Program-made: the position numbers and the translations under genes | Part shown: positions 8,794 to 17,200 of the stretch, piece after piece | Layout: each line of letters begins with the position of its first letter | Position numbering within the stretch: the first letter of the stretch is position 1 | Assembly (NCBI RefSeq): GCF_001047135.2 | Contig: NZ_DF968080.1 | Location: 1 to 64,000 of the forward strand | Source: Fructobacillus tropaeoli | Lineage (GTDB): Bacteria > Bacillota > Bacilli > Lactobacillales > Lactobacillaceae | DNA: 64,000 bases | Direction: 5' to 3' | The notes under the pieces: generated by a model | What the model was told of the DNA's origin: nothing | The model's database searches: none | What the model saw: only the letters and a program-made list of their open reading frames with translations

Positions 8794-9735
8794 TTATTTT
8801 TCTTCTTTGGCAATATAAATTGGCCGGTTCTTTGTTTCCATAAAGATAGCTGCAATATAACGGCCGATAATACCAAGGCTCAACATTTGAATACCGCCGA
8901 TGAAGAGGATAATAGTTACCATCGATGGCCAGCCAGCAACAGAGCTATTTGAAATCAAAGCTCGAATGACAATAAAGATTCCTGCTACGATTGAAGCACC
9001 AAAGGACAGTAAACCTAGGAAGGTCACGATTGTCAATGGCATCGTTGAAAAAGAAACAATTCCTTCGATAGCATATTTTGTTAGCTTCCAAAATGACCAA
9101 GAAGTTGTTCCAGCAACACGCTCTCGATTTTCATATGGAATATACTTTGTTTTAAAGCCAACCCAGGTAAAAATTCCCTTTGAAAAACGCTGATTTTCAG
9201 ACAGCGACAGGATGGCATTGACCATTTGTCTGGTCATTACCCGATAATCACGGGCACCATCAACCAAATGAGTCTGTGATACTTTGTTCATCCACTTATA
9301 AAACTGTGCGGAGAACCATGACCGCAGCTTAGCCTCTCCCTTACGATCAGCACGCCGAGTACCGACGGCATCATATTCTCCACTTTGAACTTCTGCTAAC
9401 ATCTGTGGCAACAACTCAGGCGGATCCTGAAGGTCAACATCCATTACCGCGACATAGTCCCCCTTTGCTTGTTGCAAACCAGCGTAAAGTCCCGCCTCTT
9501 TGCCAAAATTACGCGAAAAAGAAACATAGTGAACATTGCTATCCTGGTTGGCTAAATCGCGCAAGATTGGCAATGTTTTATCGGTTGAACCATCGTCAAT
9601 AAAATGAAAATCAATCGTTGCTTCAACTTCTGGCTTAATTTTTTGAATGGCATCGTAAAAAATTTGAATTGTATCTTCTTCGTTATGAACCGGCACAATA
9701 AGTGATAATACCGTTGGTTGGTCCTTGATGTCCAT
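8794..9735 (-). CDS. Polyprenyl-phosphate glycosyltransferase (GtrB/CsbB-like GT2)
   Basis: A 313-residue GT2 enzyme: an N-terminal GT-A domain with LSLIVPVHNEE, DDGSTDKT, NFGKEAGL and VMDVDLQDPPE (DXD-like), then two C-terminal hydrophobic helices (about residues 225-290). Members move a sugar from an NDP donor to undecaprenyl phosphate on the cytoplasmic face. The frame extends to 9774, but ATG 9735 is preceded by a well-placed GGGAGA, and the extra 13 residues look like read-back into the leader. It lies between glf and the GT-C-like gene, implying the lipid-linked sugar feeds the latter. Confidence 0.88.
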   Translation of the reverse strand: MDIKDQPTVLSLIVPVHNEEDTIQIFYDAIQKIKPEVEATIDFHFIDDGSTDKTLPILRDLANQDSNVHYVSFSRNFGKEAGLYAGLQQAKGDYVAVMDVDLQDPPELLPQMLAEVQSGEYDAVGTRRADRKGEAKLRSWFSAQFYKWMNKVSQTHLVDGARDYRVMTRQMVNAILSLSENQRFSKGIFTWVGFKTKYIPYENRERVAGTTSWSFWKLTKYAIEGIVSFSTMPLTIVTFLGLLSFGASIVAGIFIVIRALISNSSVAGWPSMVTIILFIGGIQMLSLGIIGRYIAAIFMETKNRPIYIAKEEK

Positions 9736-9765
9736 CGTGCTCTCCCTTTTAAAACAAATATGTAT

Positions 9766-9787
9766 GGTTGCCAAAACTAAGGCAACC
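9766..9787 (-). other. Intercistronic hairpin between glf and GT2
   Basis: GGTTGCC (9766-9772) and GGCAACC (9781-9787) form a 7-bp stem in the glf-GT2 gap. On the transcribed minus strand it lacks an immediate U-run, so it is more likely an mRNA stabilising or processing element than a full terminator. Confidence 0.45.
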
Positions 9788-9793
9788 TCTTTT

Positions 9794-10984
9794 TTACTTT
9801 ACTTCGTCGTGCGCAAAGTTAAAGTCATCTGCCACACCAAATTCTTGACGAACAGTGTTAAAGGCATCATTGAAGACCTGGTCCATATCAAAGTAACGAT
9901 ACTTACCCAAACGACCACCAAAGAGTACTTCAGGTGCTTCTTCACGAGCAGCCTTCACGTATTGCTTGTACAATTCAGTGTTCTTATCATCGTTAACTGG
10001 GTAGTAAGCTTCCTTCGTGCGATCCCAGTCTTGTGGGTATTCACGCGTAATAATCGTCTTACCTTCGTCTGCCAAACCATCAAAGTGACGCCATTCCATT
10101 TGACGCGTATATGGTGTTTCAGCATCCGTATAGTTAATAACGGCATTGCCTTGATAGTTATCAGAGTCAATTGTTTCGCTTTCAAAGCGCAATGAACGGT
10201 ATTCCAATTCACCAAACTTGTAATTGAAGAACTGATCAATCATTCCCGTGTAAAGAACACGTGGGAATTCTGCCATAAATTCATCCTTGTGATCGAAGAA
10301 ATCAGTATCAGTCAAAACATCAATCAAGCCGTTTGAACGTTCAACCATGTTCTCAAAAATTTGAGTATAACCACCAACAGGAATTCCTTGGTAACGGTGG
10401 TTAAAGTAGTTGTTATCGTAAATAAAGCGAACTGGCAAACGCTTGATAATGAACGCTGGTAATTCGGTTGCCTTACGACCCCACTGCTTTTCGGTATAAC
10501 CCTTAATCAAAGCTTGGTAAATGTCTGTTCCAATCAATGAAATAGCTTGTTCTTCCAAGTTACGTGGTTGACGATCGCCCAATTCCTTCAAAGCAGCAGA
10601 CTTTTGTTCTTCAATCTTAGCCTTCGCTTCGTCAGGTGTCTTTGTTCCCCACATCTGGTAGAAAGTATTCATGTTAAATGGCAAGTTAAAGAGCTTACCA
10701 TTATAATTGGCAACAACTTGGTTTTGGAAGTTGTTAAATTCCGCGAAGTTCTGCACGTAATCCCAAACTTCCTTGTTATCAGTGTGGAAGATATGAGCGC
10801 CAAAATCGTGAACAGTGATGCCGTTTTCAACGTGTGTATGTGTGTTTCCACCAATAAATGAACGCTTTTCAACAACTAAAGAGCGCTTACCACGCTTTGC
10901 CGCTTCGTAAGCGAAAGTCATCCCGAAGGGACCAGCACCAACGATTAAATAATCATAATTCTTTGTATTAAACTTATTTGCCAT
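9794..10984 (-). CDS. glf: UDP-galactopyranose mutase
   Basis: A 396-residue flavoenzyme interconverting UDP-Galp and UDP-Galf in the cytoplasm. The N-terminal FAD-binding motif VGAGPFG (about residues 16-22) is intact. Also present are the family's HIFHTDN segment (about 63), the PLNMNTF-like stretch PFNMNTF, and the C-terminal GRLGKYRYFDMDQV segment that contacts flavin and substrate. Length is normal. The ATG overlaps the stop of the DUF4422 gene by one base (TAATG), so the two are translationally coupled. It implies a galactofuranose-containing polymer. Confidence 0.96.
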   Translation of the reverse strand: MANKFNTKNYDYLIVGAGPFGMTFAYEAAKRGKRSLVVEKRSFIGGNTHTHVENGITVHDFGAHIFHTDNKEVWDYVQNFAEFNNFQNQVVANYNGKLFNLPFNMNTFYQMWGTKTPDEAKAKIEEQKSAALKELGDRQPRNLEEQAISLIGTDIYQALIKGYTEKQWGRKATELPAFIIKRLPVRFIYDNNYFNHRYQGIPVGGYTQIFENMVERSNGLIDVLTDTDFFDHKDEFMAEFPRVLYTGMIDQFFNYKFGELEYRSLRFESETIDSDNYQGNAVINYTDAETPYTRQMEWRHFDGLADEGKTIITREYPQDWDRTKEAYYPVNDDKNTELYKQYVKAAREEAPEVLFGGRLGKYRYFDMDQVFNDAFNTVRQEFGVADDFNFAHDEVK

Positions 10985-11754
10985 TAGAAATGTACCTTTT
11001 TCTTAGAATTTGGAAGAAACTTCCGTTTCAAAAACTGCGTGCCCTTATCAAGCCAATTTGTCTTTTCAAGACTAATCACAGGAACTTCCGTAAAGGAATA
11101 GTTCCGAGTATTCAGCCAAGTATCCATTAGCCGTTCTGACAAGAAACCAAAAACGCGGGCATCTTGACCATGTAATGTGGATAAGTTCACTTTTTCTTGC
11201 ACTTTTCCCAAAACACCGAAAACAAACTTTGCATAATCGTCAAAAGCTTCTTTTTTCATGATAAACATGTTAAATAGATGAGCCTTTGTCGATTGCTCCA
11301 TCCGTTGGAAGCCAGGATAGAAGTCTGCGTAATCCTCTTGAATGACCTTTTCCATTATCTCATAAGGCTCGTGTGCATGGGCGTGAAGATAATGATTACG
11401 CTGATTTTCAATGTAGTAATTTCGCTCTTTGGGTAAAATCACATCATGTTGGCGCAACAAGTCTTCAATATCATGTTGATTTAGTCGTTTAGCGTAGTCA
11501 TGTCCACCTTTTTGTCCCAAATAACGGCGGTAGTGAACCAAGCCAACTGCATCTTCTTCAGAATTTTTCCACATCCAATAAATACCAGTTAATTCATTGA
11601 AATTTGGGTTTTTAGTCGAAATGTTTTCGCCTTGATCATCACGTTGATAACCAGTGGGAATTTCTTCTCTCAAAGATGAACCAACCATCAAAGGTTGATA
11701 AAGGCTATCCTGAGGCATTTCATATGGTTTATGTGTTGCAATATAGACTTTCAT
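10984..11754 (-). CDS. DUF4422 protein, putative glycosyltransferase
   Basis: A 256-residue soluble protein. The start MKVYIATHKPYEMP, the TGIYWMWKN and VGLVHYRRYLG motifs, and the ILPKERNYYIENQ segment are typical of DUF4422 proteins found in capsule and EPS loci, where they are annotated as glycosyltransferases. The frame extends to a GTG at 11823 inside the upstream gene, but ATG 11754 is preceded by GGAGGAGG and overlaps the upstream stop (ATGA), so 11754 is the start. It is one of only two likely cytoplasmic sugar transferases between the priming enzyme and the polymerase. Confidence 0.88.
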   Translation of the reverse strand: MKVYIATHKPYEMPQDSLYQPLMVGSSLREEIPTGYQRDDQGENISTKNPNFNELTGIYWMWKNSEEDAVGLVHYRRYLGQKGGHDYAKRLNQHDIEDLLRQHDVILPKERNYYIENQRNHYLHAHAHEPYEIMEKVIQEDYADFYPGFQRMEQSTKAHLFNMFIMKKEAFDDYAKFVFGVLGKVQEKVNLSTLHGQDARVFGFLSERLMDTWLNTRNYSFTEVPVISLEKTNWLDKGTQFLKRKFLPNSKKKVHF

Positions 11755-13142
11755 TGCTGGAGTTCCTCCTCCAAGCGCATAATATGTTTCCGATAAAAGA
11801 AGAACATAAGCAAATATGGCCACAGAAAGACCTGAATAACGAAAATAGATGAAAAAGCTGCCAAAACAACCATGGTGATGAACGAAATAATCAAGCCACG
11901 GTGCCAGGCCATCTGTTCTTCATTCAAATTCAGCCGTGGTAGTCGATACTTCACCAAAAAAGTTCGAGCTAACAAGCGGAACAACAGCCAGATGGCCGGA
12001 ACCATAATAATGAGTCCAAAAGAAGCAAACCATCCCAGAAAATCAGAAAGATTTGGGTAACCAAACTGTGAATAAACATGTTGGAACTCGAAATTATCTG
12101 TCGTCGACAATGGGACATTTTGAAGTATGAAGTATGAAGTAAATCCATAACCAACTCCAAAAATTGGATGCGTTAAGAATGTTAATGCCAAAGCAATCGT
12201 ACCGCCCAGTCGATTATCCGTTCCCTGCTTAGCAAAGAGGAACTGATTTAGCGTATTGTGTATGACACCAACCTTTAAATAGGCCACTGCTAGCAAAATA
12301 ACGCCAATCGCTGCTAACCAGACTAAAGTCCAACGCAGCCTCTTGTTTGCCCAAAATGCCCACAAAAGGTAAGCAATCCCCGCAGTTAAAATTCCAGTGG
12401 TTGTCTTCGCTAAAAAGAGAATCATAATGATAACAAAGGCAAAGACAACATTTAAAAATTGATCCGTCCCTTTTTTCTTTGTCCAAGACCAAAACTTTTG
12501 ACCCGTTGCTGTTAATCCAATCAAAATTGGTAAGTAGACAACACCAAGTAGGTTAGCCAAGAAGGCTGCTTCCGGTTCAAAACCGTTTACTCGGCCTTCC
12601 GTCGTAACGTAAGAGCCGTTGGCATAGAAGTTATAACCAGCATGGGTCCGCCAATGCCGCTCAAAAAGATGAGCAATTTCATTAACGTAATGATGAAAAA
12701 AGGAAATATTGAAAGTTACGGTAATTTGTGGAAGAACAGTTAGTAATAAATAAAAAATCAAACCAATTAAGCCTGATTTTAAAAATGCTCGTTCATCTTG
12801 TTCCGTGATAATCGTTAACTGAATGATGGCCCAAGCAACATAGACCGTTACCGTCCAACCTGCGAGGATAATACCCGAATGAATGATTCCAGTTGTTAGA
12901 ATTGTTTCACCAGTTGTACCATACGACCAGGCCATCACAAGTAACTGAACTATCCAAAAAAAGCCAGTTAAGTAGATTGCCGTTTTTGAAGGAACAATTG
13001 ACTTTAACCGGTTTGGATACCGATATAGCTGCAACAGAATCATTACCAGAAAGACTGGAAAGGCCACCATAGCAACTGTTTCAGCTAACGCATTCGTATA
13101 ATTTTTAGAAAAAAATGTAATTGGTAAGAGAAAATTAACCAT
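11751..13142 (-). CDS. O-antigen ligase/Wzy-like polysaccharide polymerase
   Basis: A 463-residue membrane protein with about eleven helices and one large extracytoplasmic loop after the middle helices (about residues 150-190). The later FGVGYGFTSYF and DNFEFQHVYSQFG segments match the periplasmic-loop pattern of Wzy and O-antigen ligase family proteins. In Wzx/Wzy systems this enzyme joins repeat units on the outer face. Start ATG 13142 has GAGGAATT just upstream. It sits directly after the Wzz-like gene (11-base gap) and couples to the DUF4422 gene. Sequence divergence is normal for Wzy, so the call rests on topology and context. Confidence 0.8.
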   Translation of the reverse strand: MVNFLLPITFFSKNYTNALAETVAMVAFPVFLVMILLQLYRYPNRLKSIVPSKTAIYLTGFFWIVQLLVMAWSYGTTGETILTTGIIHSGIILAGWTVTVYVAWAIIQLTIITEQDERAFLKSGLIGLIFYLLLTVLPQITVTFNISFFHHYVNEIAHLFERHWRTHAGYNFYANGSYVTTEGRVNGFEPEAAFLANLLGVVYLPILIGLTATGQKFWSWTKKKGTDQFLNVVFAFVIIMILFLAKTTTGILTAGIAYLLWAFWANKRLRWTLVWLAAIGVILLAVAYLKVGVIHNTLNQFLFAKQGTDNRLGGTIALALTFLTHPIFGVGYGFTSYFILQNVPLSTTDNFEFQHVYSQFGYPNLSDFLGWFASFGLIIMVPAIWLLFRLLARTFLVKYRLPRLNLNEEQMAWHRGLIISFITMVVLAAFSSIFVIQVFLWPYLLMFFFYRKHIMRLEEELQQ

Positions 13143-13153
13143 AATTCCTCAAA

Positions 13154-13777
13154 TTATCCTTGTTTCTTTGCTTCATGATAATTCTTACGAATACCTGATA
13201 CCATAATTGCAAATACAGAAAGTACCAGTCCAAAGACGGCACCGAAAACAGTTAACTTCTTTGCATTCTTCAAAGAAGAACGGGTTACATCTGATCCAGT
13301 CGCCTTTGACAGTGTGTCAGGCTTTCCCATATCCGGGTACAACGTTGGTCCGACCTCTGCAAATGTTTCTGCATAGACGTTTGCTAATGTCTTTGCCCGA
13401 TACGTTGTCGATCCAGAAGCTTGGAATGACAACGTCAGAGTATCTGTTGGGTTCTGAACTTTAACAGCTTCGTTGATATCGTCCTTACTCATTTGAAACG
13501 GCAATGCCTTTTGTACGGCAGAAACCACTGCATCATCTTGAGCGATTTTTTCATAAGTAGGCACCAGCGCCTTATCAGCTAGGAATCGAGCGTTGGGGTC
13601 ACGTACATCCGTATTATTCTTAGCAATCAAAACCGTACGGCTAGCAGAATAATTTGTAATAACCTTGCCAGACTTGGCATACACAAAGCCTGCACCAGCA
13701 AAAAGCACGACACACAAGACAATTAACCAAGCAAAATGCCAAAAGCGTTTAGCTAAATCAGTTAATGAAAATTCCAT
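13154..13777 (-). CDS. Wzz/YveK-like chain-length determinant
   Basis: A 207-residue protein with one transmembrane helix near each end (about 15-37 and 175-197) and an extracytoplasmic middle domain, the layout of Gram-positive CpsC/YveK chain-length regulators. It has a Wzz-like N-terminus. No CpsD-type tyrosine kinase or CpsB phosphatase is encoded nearby, which is unusual because CpsC usually activates CpsD. ATG 13777 has a strong GAGGAG 9 bases upstream. Second gene of the sugar-transferase operon. Confidence 0.8.
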   Translation of the reverse strand: MEFSLTDLAKRFWHFAWLIVLCVVLFAGAGFVYAKSGKVITNYSASRTVLIAKNNTDVRDPNARFLADKALVPTYEKIAQDDAVVSAVQKALPFQMSKDDINEAVKVQNPTDTLTLSFQASGSTTYRAKTLANVYAETFAEVGPTLYPDMGKPDTLSKATGSDVTRSSLKNAKKLTVFGAVFGLVLSVFAIMVSGIRKNYHEAKKQG

Positions 13778-13811
13778 TTTAATTTCTCCTCGTTGGAAAA
13801 TATTGTTTTAT

Positions 13812-14444
13812 TTAAAAGGCTCCATCGCCCTTGAAAATCGCAACCACTGTTAAAAACATAATTTTAAAGTCCAACCCTAAATTAGCACGGTCAACATAAT
13901 CGAGCTCAATTTCAGCTCGTTCTGGGTAACCAATATTTGACCGTCCGGAAGCTTGCCAAAGGCCAAAAACACCCGGCTTTACAGACAAAAATTTTTGAAT
14001 CCGTTGTTCGTCGCCGTATTCAACTAATTCACTTTCAACCACAGGCCGTGGACCAATGATTGACATATTCCCAATTAAAGTATTCCAGAATTGTGGCAAT
14101 TCATCAAGTGATGTTTTACGCAAAACCGCCCCGATTTTTGTAATCCGAGGATCCTCTTTAGTTGGCAATTTATAACCATTATCAACAAATTTTTGATATA
14201 ACTGGCTATCTGATTTAAGAATTTGATCAGCATTGTCAACCATGGATTGAAACTTATAAATTTTAAAATGCTTACCACCCTGACCGACACGGTCTTGAGC
14301 ATAAAAAACATGACTGGTTCCCTTGCTAAGCTTAATAATCACTGCAATTACCAAAAAAATCGGTGAAAACACAATTAAAGCCACAAAGGAAACAACAATA
14401 TCTAAAATTCGTTTGGGAAGGCGATAAAACAGGAACTGTTTCAA
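13812..14444 (-). CDS. Priming sugar transferase (undecaprenyl-phosphate sugar-1-P transferase)
   Basis: A 210-residue bacterial sugar transferase (short WcaJ/CpsE-like form without the N-terminal helices). One hydrophobic segment (about residues 10-33) is followed by QDRVGQ, KIYKFQSM, LRKTSLDELPQFWN, and the conserved MSIIGPRPVVESE. It starts repeat-unit synthesis by attaching the first sugar-phosphate to undecaprenyl phosphate. The start needs care: the frame opens at TTG 14459 without a Shine-Dalgarno, while TTG 14444 has GGAGG 8 bases upstream, so 14444 is preferred. First gene of an operon with its own promoter. Confidence 0.92.
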   Translation of the reverse strand: MKQFLFYRLPKRILDIVVSFVALIVFSPIFLVIAVIIKLSKGTSHVFYAQDRVGQGGKHFKIYKFQSMVDNADQILKSDSQLYQKFVDNGYKLPTKEDPRITKIGAVLRKTSLDELPQFWNTLIGNMSIIGPRPVVESELVEYGDEQRIQKFLSVKPGVFGLWQASGRSNIGYPERAEIELDYVDRANLGLDFKIMFLTVVAIFKGDGAF

Positions 14445-14488
14445 AACCCCATCCTCCAATATTTATAATTTAGTGCACAACAATATTC

Positions 14489-14497
14489 ATTATACCA
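14489..14497 (-). promoter_or_regulatory. Extended -10 promoter of the sugar-transferase operon
   Basis: Minus-strand TGGTATAAT lies in the 49-64-base gap between the flippase stop (14509) and the sugar transferase start. The predicted start of transcription is near 14482. It would drive seven genes down to the terminator at 6631-6663. Confidence 0.65.
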
Positions 14498-14508
14498 GAA
14501 TCGCCCTA

Positions 14509-15951
14509 TTAGCGGAAGGAACGCCAATTCAATAACCGCTTCAAAATAGGTGCTCGAAGAATAATGAGTACTAGCAAGTAGACAAAGCCACCAATAACCG
14601 CTTCAATTAATGTGCTTTTGATGCCAATACCGTGATGGTCAACAAAGTATAGCACTGCAAAATACATCGCCAATCCGGCCAACAGATAGCGCCAGAGTCC
14701 AACAAAATGAGCCCGGACCTTCATATCGTTTCTTGTCACAAATAACTGATAGGCAATAACGGCGAATTCCGAAATAGCTGTCGCTAATGCCGCCCCTTCA
14801 ACACCCCAAATAAAAATCAAAAAGAAATTCAGAAAAACGTTTAAAACAGCGCCGAAAGTTACTGACCAAGTATAATCACTCAGGCGTTTCGTAGGAATTA
14901 AAAATTGATTACCGATAACATTCGACCAACCAATGAAAACGATGATTGGTGTCAGTAAAACAAGAGCAGAGCCAACATCACCCCATGACTTTCCTAAAAA
15001 CCAAAGCATTGCTGTTGGTCCAACTGCCGCAATTCCAAAGGCAAGTGGCACGGCAATCGCTGAAACGAAATCCATCGAAGCATGAATCGCCTTTTTCATT
15101 TTGGCGTGTTCTCCCGCTGCATAGTGTGCCGACATGCGAGGCAACATCACCATACCAACGGAAGTAACAAGGGCTAAGCAGACCTTAATAATTTTATCGG
15201 CATTATCATAAATTCCAGACGATGCCGTTGCGCCAGTGATAAATGGCAACATCGTCTTATTCAACTGCAAATAAATTTGGGTAGCAATCGTTGGCAAGAA
15301 CATCATAAAGACTGGATGCCAGTGCGATTTTAGGTCCAGATCTTTCAATTTTGGCCAACGGAACTTTCCAATCAAATAGAACCACATCGAAAGATTGCCA
15401 AAAACCTGTGACAATGCTAACAACAGAATATAAGCGCCAATATCAGTTGGTTTTTTGACCAAAACAAAAATCAAAACAGTCATCGCCAACTTGATCATCA
15501 TGTTTCGTAAAACAGTTTTTTTGAAATCCTCCAGGCCAATAAAATACCAAGAAATATCAAAAATACCGGAGAAAATCACCCAAATTTGATACCAGAGAAA
15601 TAACCCATTTTGGTGAATTCGATGATTAAAAGCACCACCCGCATAAATAAAAGCCACATAGAGGACTAGTGCAATGATACCAGCGATAAAATGGATAGTT
15701 TGAATTTCCCAGAATTTCTTTTGTCTGAGTGATTCATTTTCATGAACATAAGCAATTTCACGCGAACCATAAGTAACAATACCCAAACTAGCAATCAATA
15801 AAAAGTATGTGACCAATGAATTTGTCCATGAAGCGATTCCGACCCCATTTTTACCAAGCACACGGGCCAAGTACGGCAAAGTAATGATTGGGGCAATAAT
15901 ATTTAGCAACTGGTAGGCCGCATTATAGAGATAATTTTTTGCAACTTGCAT
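14509..15951 (-). CDS. Wzx-type oligosaccharide flippase
   Basis: A 480-residue MOP/PST-family protein with about fourteen helices. The N-terminus YNAAYQLLNIIAPIITLPYLARVLG is characteristic of Wzx/RfbX flippases, which move undecaprenyl-PP-linked repeat units across the membrane. Charged residues inside the helices (for example LQLNKTML) are as expected. It follows the acyltransferase by 33 bases with only a weak Shine-Dalgarno before ATG 15951, so it probably shares that transcript. A new promoter separates it from the downstream priming transferase. Confidence 0.92.
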   Translation of the reverse strand: MQVAKNYLYNAAYQLLNIIAPIITLPYLARVLGKNGVGIASWTNSLVTYFLLIASLGIVTYGSREIAYVHENESLRQKKFWEIQTIHFIAGIIALVLYVAFIYAGGAFNHRIHQNGLFLWYQIWVIFSGIFDISWYFIGLEDFKKTVLRNMMIKLAMTVLIFVLVKKPTDIGAYILLLALSQVFGNLSMWFYLIGKFRWPKLKDLDLKSHWHPVFMMFLPTIATQIYLQLNKTMLPFITGATASSGIYDNADKIIKVCLALVTSVGMVMLPRMSAHYAAGEHAKMKKAIHASMDFVSAIAVPLAFGIAAVGPTAMLWFLGKSWGDVGSALVLLTPIIVFIGWSNVIGNQFLIPTKRLSDYTWSVTFGAVLNVFLNFFLIFIWGVEGAALATAISEFAVIAYQLFVTRNDMKVRAHFVGLWRYLLAGLAMYFAVLYFVDHHGIGIKSTLIEAVIGGFVYLLVLIILRAPILKRLLNWRSFR

Positions 15952-15984
15952 AAGCTAAGAAACTCGCTTTCAGAACTGACCGTC

Positions 15985-17025
15985 TTAAACAGTTCGACGG
16001 AGATATGGGATTTTTTGAATAGCCTTCACTAAAAGTGTAACTACTAACCAAACGACAATAGGCATTACTAACAAATGCCAAAAGGAATCTTGTGCTAAAT
16101 GAAATTGTACTTCAAGTGTTTCAACGAAAAAATAATGAAGAACATAGACTCCTAACGAAGCTGATGAACCAGCTCGTAACCATCTTTGAACTTTTGGACT
16201 AGGGTTCCACTGGCTGAAATGATGTTGAAAAAAAACAAAGACCGTAGCAGACCAGGTCATTCCAAAAATCCCCCAAATACTGTATGTTTGTCGCTGAAAC
16301 TCACCAAAATGTTTCGACAACACCAAAGCCAATCCAATCATGATTAAAACAGATAGCATTCCTGCCAAATATAGCAAATGCCGTTGTCGATCAGCTAAGG
16401 GATAATGTTGGAGGTACCAGCCTAAAACAAAGAGACCGATAGATCCGGCAACACCTACACTAATTCCACCCGAAAAAGAGGAATCATCCTGATTTCGCAA
16501 CTGGTAATAGTAACCAATTAACCCAACCACAATAATATTTAAAACCAACAGGTACTGTACTAAAGCCTTCTGGTTGACAGTTACAATTTTAGTCAAAAGT
16601 GGCGCTGATAGATAGAAACCAATAATAATGTAAAAGTACCAAAAGATGGGCTGAACGGTACCATGCATAAAGCCATTTAACAAACGTGCATATGTGTTAA
16701 CATTCAACCACGAATAGTGGTTATATTGAACATTATTATAGATAAACCAAATAACTGTCCAAAAAACAAATGGAATAGCTACACGCCTGAAACGTTTTTT
16801 AAAAAAAGTACGTGTATCTTCCCGGTTGCGATAGTCTAAAATGTTTGTACCAGAAATCATAAAAAAAAGCGGTACAGCGAAAATAAAGAAAACTTGAATA
16901 AATACACTTAAATACCAACGGTCACCGCCATTATTTGTAAACGCAAAAGATGATCCATGTAACATTACCACCGCAAAAGTAGCTAAAATGTTTAACAAGT
17001 CCATATAAAAATAACGTCTTTTCAT
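15985..17025 (-). CDS. Acyltransferase family 3 membrane protein
   Basis: A 346-residue membrane protein with about ten helices. The opening RRYFYMDLLNILATFAVVMLHGS carries the conserved helix-1 pattern and His of OatA/NodX-like acyltransferases, and FFKKRFRRVAIPFVFW carries the RRxxRxxxP-type motif. It probably O-acetylates (or succinylates) a surface polysaccharide at the membrane. Its fused SGNH domain is absent, so it resembles WecH/ExoZ-like single-domain forms. ATG 17025 has AAGGA 9 bases upstream. First gene of the flippase transcript; the promoter is not clear. Confidence 0.88.
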   Translation of the reverse strand: MKRRYFYMDLLNILATFAVVMLHGSSFAFTNNGGDRWYLSVFIQVFFIFAVPLFFMISGTNILDYRNREDTRTFFKKRFRRVAIPFVFWTVIWFIYNNVQYNHYSWLNVNTYARLLNGFMHGTVQPIFWYFYIIIGFYLSAPLLTKIVTVNQKALVQYLLVLNIIVVGLIGYYYQLRNQDDSSFSGGISVGVAGSIGLFVLGWYLQHYPLADRQRHLLYLAGMLSVLIMIGLALVLSKHFGEFQRQTYSIWGIFGMTWSATVFVFFQHHFSQWNPSPKVQRWLRAGSSASLGVYVLHYFFVETLEVQFHLAQDSFWHLLVMPIVVWLVVTLLVKAIQKIPYLRRTV

Positions 17026-17125
17026 TAGTCAATCCTTACCATACTACATTATTCAAAGCCAATATTAAGTTAAATCTAAAATTCACCAATACTACCATTT
17101 TACCTCATTTCACCATAAAGCAAAG

Positions 17126-17163
17126 AAAAAGCTCTTCGAAAAATGAATTTCAAAGAACTTTTT
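17126..17163 (-). terminator. Long intrinsic terminator after the SGNH surface protein
   Basis: A stem of about 16 bp (left arm 17126-17142, right arm 17148-17163), with two G-U pairs on the minus strand, ends in CTTTTT. It lies 40-75 bases after the stop codon at 17201 and separates the surface-protein genes from the polysaccharide operon. Confidence 0.85.
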
Positions 17164-17200
17164 CATCATTTTGTTATGGATGTCATGAGAATCACTCAAT

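Noticed and set aside
9725..10195. 156-codon plus-strand ORF opposite glf and GT2
   Set aside because: Antisense to two strong genes; composition looks like a shadow frame and it has no promoter or family resemblance.
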